From: an uncultured Glaciecola sp.
GTDB taxonomy: Bacteria; Pseudomonadota; Gammaproteobacteria; Enterobacterales; Alteromonadaceae
Reading direction: 5' to 3'
Assembly: GCA_947496235.1 (NCBI GenBank)
Contig: CANMCE010000005.1
Span: 186,001-250,000 of the forward strand
Length of the DNA: 64,000 nt
Positions 35,830 to 45,162 of the stretch are shown here, piece by piece. The first letter of the stretch is position 1. Each line of letters begins with the position of its first letter. The translations under genes and the position numbers were made by a program. The notes beneath the pieces were generated by a model. It did no database searches. It worked only from the letters and a program-made list of their open reading frames with translations, and had not been told where the DNA came from.

Positions 35830-36055
35830 ATTCTTTTGAGATAGATGAACTTTCTTTGTCACGCAGCATAGTGATTACTTTCATATTTAAGCCAACCGCT
35901 ATACTGGCCAAAAAAGCAATTAAATACGCCGTTGTTGCTTTATCTGCTTGAGTTGTAAAAGATGCTACAACCACTGACACTAAAAGTAGAGTAGCGAGCA
36001 CCATAAATGCAAAATAGTTTGCCAGATTAAGTTGGCCTTTAATGATAAGTGACAT
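35828..36055 (-). CDS. Small two-helix membrane protein, unknown
   Basis: A 75-residue protein with two hydrophobic helices (about residues 11-32 and 42-58) joined by a polar turn (TTQADKATTA), and a charged C-terminal tail. No family is recognised. The size and layout are common among small inner-membrane proteins of Alteromonadales. It is convergent with the BON-domain gene and downstream of icd on the same strand, but the icd terminator separates it, so it needs its own promoter. Confidence 0.6.
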   Translation of the reverse strand: MSLIIKGQLNLANYFAFMVLATLLLVSVVVASFTTQADKATTAYLIAFLASIAVGLNMKVITMLRDKESSSISKE

Positions 36056-36124
36056 AATAGTATTTCGTTGAGCAAGGTTAACTAAATTATCGACTGTAGC
36101 TGAGCAGTCTTTATTATAAATAGA

Positions 36125-36158
36125 TAAAAAAAGGGCACAACATAAAATGTGTGCCCTT
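36125..36158 (-). terminator. Terminator of icd
   Basis: AAGGGCACA (36131-36139) and TGTGCCCTT (36150-36158) form a perfect 9-bp stem. On the minus strand the stem is followed by a T run (36130-36125), so it ends icd transcription before the small membrane gene. Confidence 0.88.
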
Positions 36159-36180
36159 GTGTATAGATAAATAACCTTAG

Positions 36181-38463
<2,283 letters not shown>

Positions 38464-38687
38464 TTAGTATATGGTCGAAATCACCTTTTACAAGTCATAC
38501 CATTGTCCTAGACTTTACGTTATCAGGTCTGTCCAGTCCGAATTTTCGTTAATTTGGCAAAACCAGACTTATTGATATGACGGTAAACTCAAATAATGTG
38601 GCTAAAGTATAGTTCAAAATTTAATGCGGACAGATGGTTTGTTTTAATAGTATAAATGCTGAAAAATGGATGTATAAGGAATTGAAT

Positions 38688-39161
38688 ATGAAAAAATGGT
38701 GCTTACCCTTACTTTTGTCTTTGACTATTGTGGGTTGTAGCGATAATGAAGTAGGGGATGTGTCTTTAGGTATCTTTACCACTAAAGATATCAAAATTGA
38801 CGCGCTACAGGATCCTATAGTTACTGGCGTAACTTGTCATATTTCAAGCATAGAAGCCAATTTAGATTTGTCGGATCCGTCAGATAGCTCTATTGCGTGT
38901 CGTCAGACCGGTGATATCACAGCGGCAATGATTGAGAAAATCGATAAGTCAGATTCAGGCGATGTAGTGTTTAAAAAGTCGAAGAGCATTTTCTTTAAAA
39001 ATATGAAAGTGCGACGTATCTATGATGCTCAATCTCAAACTCTTATGTACATTTCGTACTCTACCAAAGAAACGTCCGGCAGCTTTAAGCATAGTCTGTC
39101 AACTGTTCCTTTGTGGAATACACCTGCGTATTTGCCGCCTAGCCAAGTAAAAAGCAACTAA
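38688..39161 (+). CDS. CreA-family lipoprotein
   Basis: About 157 residues from ATG 38688, which has AAGGA at 38676. The lipoprotein signal ends in the lipobox TIVGCSDN. The rest matches E. coli CreA in order: GDVSLGIFTTKDIKIDALQD (SVSTVF.. equivalent), DPIVTGVTCHISSI, IACRQTGDIT, VVFKKSKSIFFKNMKVRRIY, DAQSQTLMYISYS and HSLSTVPLW. CreA is an exported protein of unknown function. E. coli CreA has a signal peptide without a lipid anchor, so the lipobox is a difference. The region 38401-38687 upstream holds no other gene. Confidence 0.85.
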   Translation: MKKWCLPLLLSLTIVGCSDNEVGDVSLGIFTTKDIKIDALQDPIVTGVTCHISSIEANLDLSDPSDSSIACRQTGDITAAMIEKIDKSDSGDVVFKKSKSIFFKNMKVRRIYDAQSQTLMYISYSTKETSGSFKHSLSTVPLWNTPAYLPPSQVKSN

Positions 39162-39173
39162 AAACCGGCTTTA

Positions 39174-39917
39174 TTAAGGTGCTGAAACTTCTGCCGCTAT
39201 ATGTTGAGCTATTTTTTGATGGCGGTGAATGCTATTCGATAAATGTGCATGTATTGCTGATTTAGCACCTTCGCTATCTTTCGCGCGAATAGCGTCAACA
39301 ATTGCTTGATGCTCTTGTTGCACAATTTTTATAAAGGCTTGTTTATCGAGTTCTTGGTCATTGTTCAGAATAATTTCCCTGGCCGGAATAACGCCGTCGC
39401 CTATAAAATCGATAAATCGACGAAAGTAAGGATTACCTGAAGCATCGGCAATAGCTTTATGAAAAGCAAAGTCTTCAGCGATTGCATCAGCTCCGGAGGC
39501 AAACTTTTGTTCCATCGCATTACAGCAATATTCAATTTGTGCCAATTGTTGCTCACTGCGATTTAATGCCGCTTTGCCACTCATTTCCACTTCTACTGCC
39601 ATCCGCAGTTCTAAAATATGAATAGCGTTTTTAAGATCAGCAAAATCCTTATGGTCAATATTAAAACCAGACGCTTTTGGGGTTATTTCGGATACAAATA
39701 CGCCTGAGCCTTGGCGGCTTTCTAATAATCCTTCAGCTCTTAATTGGGCTAAGGCTTCACGCACAACGGTGCGGCTCACACCTACCTGAGTTTCGATGTA
39801 CTTTGAAGAAGGTAGCTTATCCCCAATTTTGTACTTACCACCTATGATTTCTTGACGTAAGGTGTCGGCTAATTCGTGGGTAAGACTTTTGCTTTTTTGT
39901 ATTTGTCCTAATTTCAT
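39174..39917 (-). CDS. GntR-family regulator of FadR type, probable regulator of the uronate genes
   Basis: A 247-residue protein. The N-terminal winged helix-turn-helix is complete: LADTLRQEIIGGKYKIGDKL, VGVSRTVVREALAQLRAEGL and ESRQGSGVFVSE. The C-terminal FCD domain binds a ligand through metal-site residues, visible as EDFAFHKAIADASGNPYF and His in IHAHLSNSIHRHQ. FadR-type regulators next to kduI and kduD usually respond to 2-keto-3-deoxygluconate or a related uronate intermediate. It is divergent from kduD, and a palindrome in the 75-bp intergenic region is its likely operator. Confidence 0.9.
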   Translation of the reverse strand: MKLGQIQKSKSLTHELADTLRQEIIGGKYKIGDKLPSSKYIETQVGVSRTVVREALAQLRAEGLLESRQGSGVFVSEITPKASGFNIDHKDFADLKNAIHILELRMAVEVEMSGKAALNRSEQQLAQIEYCCNAMEQKFASGADAIAEDFAFHKAIADASGNPYFRRFIDFIGDGVIPAREIILNNDQELDKQAFIKIVQQEHQAIVDAIRAKDSEGAKSAIHAHLSNSIHRHQKIAQHIAAEVSAP

Positions 39918-39964
39918 GACGCCATTGTAACTCTGGTTTACTAAATTTGATACTTGAGCATTCT

Positions 39965-39987
39965 AGTTGTAATGTTATCATACAACT
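39965..39987. promoter_or_regulatory. Probable GntR operator in the kduD promoter region
   Basis: AGTTGTA (39965-39971) and TACAACT (39981-39987) are a perfect 7-bp inverted repeat with a 9-nt centre. It has the TTGT/ACAA half-sites common among FadR-type GntR operators. It lies 5 bp before the kduD start chosen here and 48 bp before the regulator start. Confidence 0.65.
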
Positions 39988-39991
39988 TTAC

Positions 39992-40765
39992 ATGAGCACG
40001 GAATTTTTAAAAATGTTTTCACTTGAAGGTAAAGTCGCACTGGTAACGGGTGCAAGTAGAGGTTTGGGGCAAGCCATTGCGGTAGGACTAGCTGAAGCTG
40101 GTGCTTATGTTATTTGTGCTAGTTCAGCGCCTGGTGGCTGCGATAAAACGTTAGAGCTGATCAAATCAAAAGGCGGTGATGCCACTACATTAAGTGCCAA
40201 CTTAGCTGATGAACATGCAGTATCAAAACTTGCTGAAGACGCTATCGCGGTAAAAGGTAAAGTCGATATCCTAGTGAATAACGGTGGCACTATTTCACGT
40301 TTTCCAGCTGCCGAATATCCAATGGATGAGTTCAAACATGTGATTGATGTGAATCTCAATTCAGTGTTTCAGCTTAGCCAATTAATAGGTCGAAATATGA
40401 TTGAAAATGGCGGCGGCAAAATTATTAATATTGCCTCGATGCTGTCATATTCAGGTGGTTTGACTGTTCCTGCCTACACCGCAAGTAAACATGCTGTGGC
40501 AGGTATTACCCGTGCTTTAGCTAATGAATGGGCAAGTAAAAATGTACAAGTGAACGCTATAGCGCCAGGTTACTTTAGAACCGACAACACCCAAGCACTA
40601 CAAGACGACGAAACCCGCAATGCGCAAATTCAAGCACGCATTCCAGCGGGAGAGTGGGGTGAGCCCCATCAACTGGCTGGTGCCGCTGTATTTTTGGCGT
40701 CTCAAGCCAGCGATTATGTGAATGGACATGTATTGGCAGTAGATGGCGGTTGGCTAGCGCGCTAA
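39992..40765 (+). CDS. kduD: 2-dehydro-3-deoxy-D-gluconate 5-dehydrogenase (KduD)
   Basis: A short-chain dehydrogenase of about 257 residues that follows E. coli KduD closely: FSLEGKVALVTGASRGLGQ (NAD site TGxxxGxG), DILVNNGGTISR, GGKIINIASMLSYSGG, the catalytic Tyr and Lys in YTASKHAV, NEWASKNVQVNAIAPGYFRT and the C-terminal SDYVNGHVLAVDGGWLAR. It reduces 2,5-diketo-3-deoxygluconate to 2-keto-3-deoxygluconate in pectin and alginate breakdown. ATG 39992 is my choice; ATG 40013 is also possible, and a longer start at 39947 would put the operator inside the gene. kduI follows after 47 bp. Confidence 0.93.
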   Translation: MSTEFLKMFSLEGKVALVTGASRGLGQAIAVGLAEAGAYVICASSAPGGCDKTLELIKSKGGDATTLSANLADEHAVSKLAEDAIAVKGKVDILVNNGGTISRFPAAEYPMDEFKHVIDVNLNSVFQLSQLIGRNMIENGGGKIINIASMLSYSGGLTVPAYTASKHAVAGITRALANEWASKNVQVNAIAPGYFRTDNTQALQDDETRNAQIQARIPAGEWGEPHQLAGAAVFLASQASDYVNGHVLAVDGGWLAR

Positions 40766-40812
40766 TCACTGGCTAATCAATTATCGAGAAACGAACAGAA
40801 TAGGAAAAAACA

Positions 40813-41655
40813 ATGAGTATGCATTACGAAACAAGATATGCAGTGGGTCCGAATGAAGCTAAAGGCTTTGATACTGAGCAACTGCGCGAACATTTTCTAG
40901 CGGAAAATATGTTCGAAAATGACAAAATCAACTTGGTATACACTCACTACGAGCGTTATATCGTTGGCGCAGCAGTACCGGTTGAAAAAACCTTAGTTTT
41001 AGAAACTATAGATCCATTAAAAGCTGAGCACTTTCTGGATAGACGAGAACTTGGAGTGGTCAACGTGGGTAAGCCCGGCATTGTAACTGTAGACGGTACA
41101 GATTACGAAGTAGGATTCAAAGAAGCCATTTACGTGGGTGCTGGTAACAAAGAAGTAACCTTCAAAAGCATCGATAAGAGCGCACCAGCTCGGTTTTACA
41201 TAAATTCAGCTCCAGCCCATGCTTCATATCCAACTAAAAAAGTAGGTGCCGAAGAAGGTGTGGTTTTAGATATGGGTTCACAAGAAACCTGTAACGACCG
41301 CATCATTCGCCAACTTATCGTGAAAGAAGTAGTACAAACCTGTCAGTTGCAAATGGGCGTAACCACACTTTCAACCGGCAGTGTTTGGAATACCATGCCT
41401 GCTCACCAGCATGATAGAAGAATGGAAGCTTATCTGTATTTCGAAGTTCCAGAGGATCAAGCAGTTGCGCACTTTATGGGGCAACCAGATCAAACTAGAG
41501 TCATGTGGATGACCAATGAAACCATGGCGATATCTCCTGCATGGTCAATTCACTGCGGTGCTGGCACTTCAAACTACGCTTTTGTCTGGGGCATGGCTGG
41601 TGAAAACCTAGATTATAACGATATGGACAAATACAGCGGTGCGGAGCTTCGTTAA
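40813..41655 (+). CDS. kduI: 5-dehydro-4-deoxy-D-glucuronate isomerase (KduI)
   Basis: A 280-residue bicupin, the same length class as E. coli KduI (278). The zinc ligands are visible in MPAHQHDRRMEAYLYF (two His and Glu) with a later His in SPAWSIHCGAG. Further family blocks are YTHYERYIVGAAVP, HFLDRRELGVVNVG, NTMPAHQH and YNDMDKYSGAELR at the C-terminus. It converts 5-keto-4-deoxyuronate to 2,5-diketo-3-deoxygluconate, the substrate of KduD just upstream. It is part of one transcript with kduD and the DUF4861 gene, 36 bp downstream. Confidence 0.96.
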   Translation: MSMHYETRYAVGPNEAKGFDTEQLREHFLAENMFENDKINLVYTHYERYIVGAAVPVEKTLVLETIDPLKAEHFLDRRELGVVNVGKPGIVTVDGTDYEVGFKEAIYVGAGNKEVTFKSIDKSAPARFYINSAPAHASYPTKKVGAEEGVVLDMGSQETCNDRIIRQLIVKEVVQTCQLQMGVTTLSTGSVWNTMPAHQHDRRMEAYLYFEVPEDQAVAHFMGQPDQTRVMWMTNETMAISPAWSIHCGAGTSNYAFVWGMAGENLDYNDMDKYSGAELR

Positions 41656-41691
41656 ATAAATCAGAAGACTATCAAGCTAAAAGGATAAATT

Positions 41692-42630
41692 ATGCGTTCC
41701 AAGACACATATTGCGACACTATTAGCCGGCTTAACTTTTGCTCTGACCGCCTGCAGCGATTCTAAACCGCAGACAGAAGCGGAGCCACAGGTAGTTGCCA
41801 CATCAGATGTTGCTTCTGCACAAGCAATAGAAGTTAAGACTTATGCGCGCTTTGTACCTGAACGAAGTGACGACTTTGCGTTTGAGAATGACCTAGTAGC
41901 ATTTCGAATGTACGGACCTGCTTTGCGTGAAGGTAAAGAAGATTCAGGTGTTGATTGTTGGTTAAAGCGCGTTAATTACAGCATTATCGATAAATGGTAT
42001 AAGCAACATTTGGAGCAGGACAAGTCATATCACACAGACTGGGGCGAAGGGCTGGACAACTATCATGTTGGCTCTTCTGCTGGTTGCGGCAGTTCTGCCC
42101 TTTGGTTAAATGATCAACGTCAGCCGTTGGAGACTTTTGTTGATTATGAAATTCTCTCTCAAACCACTGAAAAAACGGAGTTTGCCTTGACCTTTGAAAA
42201 AGAAATTCAGGGTGTGGTTTATGCAGAACGCAAAGTTGTCAGTATTGAACTTGGAAAACGCTTATTTAAGGCTACTTCTACTTTTACTAAAAATGGCGAA
42301 ATAGCGGCTGATTTGCCAGTTGTTGTCGCTGTGAGTACGCACGACGAAAAAGGTGAGGCTGAAGTCAATGCCGAGCTTGGCTACATCGCAGTTTGGGAAA
42401 ACCTAGATGGTTCAGGTTTAGGCACTGGTGTTAAAGTTGATCCTACGCGAATTAAGCAAGGATTGGTGGTTAATAGCGACGGCGTTGCTGACAAAGGGCA
42501 CGGGTTATTTGTATTACATACCGATGAAAACGGACAAATTATCTATCATGCTGGTTATGGCTGGGAAAAAGCCGGGGATATAACCACTGCTGAAAATTGG
42601 CAGGCCTACTTAGCTGCTTTCCAACTCTAA
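41692..42630 (+). CDS. DUF4861 lipoprotein of the uronate cluster
   Basis: A 312-residue protein with a lipobox signal (LLAGLTFALTACSDSK). The DUF4861 domain follows: RSDDFAFENDLVAFRMYGPA, CWLKRVNYSIIDKWYKQHL, WGEGLDNYHVGSSAGCG, and later AYGWEKAGDI-like sequence near the end (GYGWEKAGDITTAENW). The family is a beta-rich fold found mostly in marine pectin, alginate or ulvan degradation clusters, and its exact reaction is not established. It lies 36 bp after kduI. A lipid-anchored outer protein here could bind or process the oligosaccharide or unsaturated uronate before uptake. Confidence 0.87.
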   Translation: MRSKTHIATLLAGLTFALTACSDSKPQTEAEPQVVATSDVASAQAIEVKTYARFVPERSDDFAFENDLVAFRMYGPALREGKEDSGVDCWLKRVNYSIIDKWYKQHLEQDKSYHTDWGEGLDNYHVGSSAGCGSSALWLNDQRQPLETFVDYEILSQTTEKTEFALTFEKEIQGVVYAERKVVSIELGKRLFKATSTFTKNGEIAADLPVVVAVSTHDEKGEAEVNAELGYIAVWENLDGSGLGTGVKVDPTRIKQGLVVNSDGVADKGHGLFVLHTDENGQIIYHAGYGWEKAGDITTAENWQAYLAAFQL

Positions 42631-42641
42631 GCTAATTAAGT

Positions 42642-42672
42642 GCAACTACTGGGGCATATCGCCAGTAGTTGC
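42642..42672. repeat. Perfect 11-bp inverted repeat across a gene end
   Basis: GCAACTACTGG (42642-42652) and CCAGTAGTTGC (42662-42672) are exact complements with a 9-nt loop. It spans the stop of the minus-strand gene and lies 11 bp past the DUF4861 stop. It may work as a two-way terminator without a clear T run. Confidence 0.55.
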
Positions 42673-43203
42673 CGCTTTAGTTGTCTGAAACTTATATGCC
42701 ACTCTAGCGCCAACAAAATAGGCAGCGTAAGCTATGCCTAGCCAAACCCAACCGTTATACATGTCAATTTGTTTCGGCCAATAGATAAACCAAATAAAAG
42801 CATCAACAAGATTCATGATGGCATCAATGAAAAATTTAACGAGTAATTGAATACTTACATTACTGAATAGTTCGGATAAATTAAGTGAAAATAGCTTTTT
42901 AAAAAAACTGATTACTTGGCCAATTTCGATGCACACAAAGGTCAGGAAGACCATAAGACCGTAAAAGCCACCACCATAATTAAGCCACTTATCTAACGCA
43001 TAATTCCCAATATTCTTAACATCTGGAATTTTTGATTGTTTTTTCTGAGATTTAGACAAATCTTTCATGGATTTTTCGAATTCATGCATGCCAGAAAAAT
43101 CTTTGAGTCTATTAGATGCCAAGGCCCGCCTTACCATTAGAAAGCTAAAAATAAAGACGGGTATACCAGCATAAGCTGCGGCTTTTAAAATGTCGAAGTA
43201 CAT
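42646..43203 (-). CDS. Membrane protein of unknown function
   Basis: A 185-residue protein with a first hydrophobic helix (residues 9-25, AAYAGIPVFIFSFLMVR), a basic polar loop rich in Lys and Ser (MKDLSKSQKKQSKIPDVK), and two or three later helices (about 78-95, 118-140 and 152-165), with Trp and Tyr at the ends. The C-terminal tail is short and polar. I recognise no family. It is convergent with the DUF4861 gene and is followed on its own strand by nothing related. Confidence 0.6.
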   Translation of the reverse strand: MYFDILKAAAYAGIPVFIFSFLMVRRALASNRLKDFSGMHEFEKSMKDLSKSQKKQSKIPDVKNIGNYALDKWLNYGGGFYGLMVFLTFVCIEIGQVISFFKKLFSLNLSELFSNVSIQLLVKFFIDAIMNLVDAFIWFIYWPKQIDMYNGWVWLGIAYAAYFVGARVAYKFQTTKAATTGDMPQ

Positions 43204-43286
43204 TGCGTTAGCGTTTTTCGAATCGATTAGTAATTAACCTATTGCAAAAACGCTGAATTATCAATACATACGAATTTTTTGAGCCA

Positions 43287-44879
43287 CTAATATTTATATT
43301 CGAACCAATCAAAATCAGCATTTGAAGTAGAAACCTTGCCATTACCCGTAGCAAACAAACCTACATAGAGCCCGGTAAATCCACCTATTGTTTCGGAGCT
43401 TAGGTAGCGCGCACTGACTTTTTGTATTTCGGTATAATTCTTATTGTTTTGACTAAAAGAAAAGGTAAAGAATGACTTCTGCCCTTCAACTTTTAATTTT
43501 ACAGGGCCTTGAGCGAGAGGATAATGTTTGGATTCGTGAATCACGTTTTCAAACTGTAACCTTGCAAAGATCACCCTTTGGCCTTCTTCTTCGGTAATAA
43601 CAAAATCAAAATGGGTTCCATTATTGAGTAAAGTAACGCCTGCTTCTTCATTTGATTTAGCGGGAGAAAATTCCACTTCAGTGGTTGCAGTGAAATACTC
43701 ATGTTGTACTCTGCGACCTACAAAGGTTGAAGTAGCGAAGTTATCCCCCAAGGTAGTCGTATCGCCTTTTAATCGAAGGTAGCCTTTGCGTTCGCTTACA
43801 CTGTAGTTAGCTAGTTTGGGATTTTGAACGTAGTTCCATTCCAAACCTAAATCTTTATCGAAATTGATTTTGCTCGGTTGTGCTGCCCAAGGTTTTAGTG
43901 GCAGTGTTGGGGTTCGCATTTCCATTTCCACGGTTCCATTACCATTAACCTGAGGCCATCCATTTTCAGGCCATGAAACGGGTGCCAACAAGGTCTCCCG
44001 ACCTAGTGTGTGGTGCACACCTCCTTGAGCAACGTTACGATACCCGTGGAATAACATCCACCAAGAATTATCAGCTGCCTGCACCATATCTCCGTGGCCT
44101 AAACCTTGTAATGGTTTTTGCTGACCCGCACGATTAACATGAGTCAGGATAGGATTAGCAGGATTACTATAATAAGGACCTTCAATTTTGTGACTACGAG
44201 CAATAGTTTCTGAGTGCGCTTCTTCGGTGCCACCTTCAGCTGCCATCAAATAGTACCAACCATCCTTTTTATAAATATGAGGTGCTTCAGAATAACGTCC
44301 TCCGGTTGTCGCCCAAACCTGTCCATATTCTTTAATAATCTCACCAGTCTTAGGATTAATTTCAAACAGTTCAAAAGATGATCCTATTGTGTATACTTTT
44401 CCATCCTCATCAAAGAATAAATCTGGATCTATTCCAGGTACATTTACCCAAATTGGATCTGACCAAGGACCTGCAGGATTCTCGGCGGTTACAAAAAAGT
44501 TTCCTTTGCCACCAACATTAGTGGTGATCATATAAAACAGACCTTCGTGATAGCGCAAAGTAGCGGCAAAGATATTTAAAACGTCAGGTAATTGGTCAGT
44601 TCTATGAATCGCATGTCCGATTTGTCGCCAATTAACCAGATCTTTACTATGAAACACCGGAACACCCGGAAAATATTCAAAGGTACTGGTAATTAAATAG
44701 TAGTCTTCACCAACACGAACGACGCTGGGATCTGAATAAAAACCGGGAATAACTGGGTTTTGATAGGTGATGGGTTTTGAAGTATCTATACCTGCCTTAA
44801 AAGGGTCTGGCGGCGTGGACTGGGCGAAAGAACTAGCAGAAATAAGAAGTAAAAGAGGTAAGAAAAGAAGCTTCATCAT
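43287..44879 (-). CDS. Secreted glycoside hydrolase family 43 (beta-xylosidase / arabinofuranosidase type)
   Basis: A 530-residue protein with a signal peptide (residues 1-19, LLLLISASSFAQ). The five-blade propeller follows with the GH43 triad: base Asp in NPVIPGFYSDPSVVRVG, the pKa-tuning Asp in GIDPDLFFDEDGKVY and acid Glu in RYSEAPHIYKK. A C-terminal beta-sandwich (about 340-530), with GRRVQHEYFTATTEVEF and DFVITEEEGQRVIFARL, is the accessory domain of xylosidase-like GH43 subfamilies. The probable substrate is arabinoxylan or arabinan oligomers, which fits the GH51 gene. Either of the two adjacent ATG codons could be the start. It appears monocistronic. Confidence 0.9.
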   Translation of the reverse strand: MMKLLFLPLLLLISASSFAQSTPPDPFKAGIDTSKPITYQNPVIPGFYSDPSVVRVGEDYYLITSTFEYFPGVPVFHSKDLVNWRQIGHAIHRTDQLPDVLNIFAATLRYHEGLFYMITTNVGGKGNFFVTAENPAGPWSDPIWVNVPGIDPDLFFDEDGKVYTIGSSFELFEINPKTGEIIKEYGQVWATTGGRYSEAPHIYKKDGWYYLMAAEGGTEEAHSETIARSHKIEGPYYSNPANPILTHVNRAGQQKPLQGLGHGDMVQAADNSWWMLFHGYRNVAQGGVHHTLGRETLLAPVSWPENGWPQVNGNGTVEMEMRTPTLPLKPWAAQPSKINFDKDLGLEWNYVQNPKLANYSVSERKGYLRLKGDTTTLGDNFATSTFVGRRVQHEYFTATTEVEFSPAKSNEEAGVTLLNNGTHFDFVITEEEGQRVIFARLQFENVIHESKHYPLAQGPVKLKVEGQKSFFTFSFSQNNKNYTEIQKVSARYLSSETIGGFTGLYVGLFATGNGKVSTSNADFDWFEYKY

Positions 44880-45098
44880 TAAGCCCTAAATTGTTAAATC
44901 AAAGTTAACATGGGTTATAAAACAGAATATTTCCCCTTTCAATTATTAAAATTGCTGAAATCCTTGTGATTTCAGTTAGTTCCTGATTTTTACTACAAAA
45001 AGGCGGCTAGGTTGCCGATAAGACAGATGGAGTACCGTTAACATTTCCAATTAGGTATTAAAGCCGATAACTGGTATTCACAAATACACTTTAATAAG

Positions 45099-45118
45099 CC
45101 CCTAAAAGGGGTATTTTT
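45099..45118 (+). terminator. Terminator-like hairpin in the leader of the 1508-residue protein gene
   Basis: CCCCT (45099-45103) pairs with AGGGG (45107-45111) over a 3-nt loop, followed by TATTTTT. No plus-strand gene lies upstream to be terminated, so it may act as an attenuator or be fortuitous. Confidence 0.45.
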
Positions 45119-45162
45119 AGAGAGTCAAAAAAACCGTATACCCTGTTGAGTAGTGCCTGATT

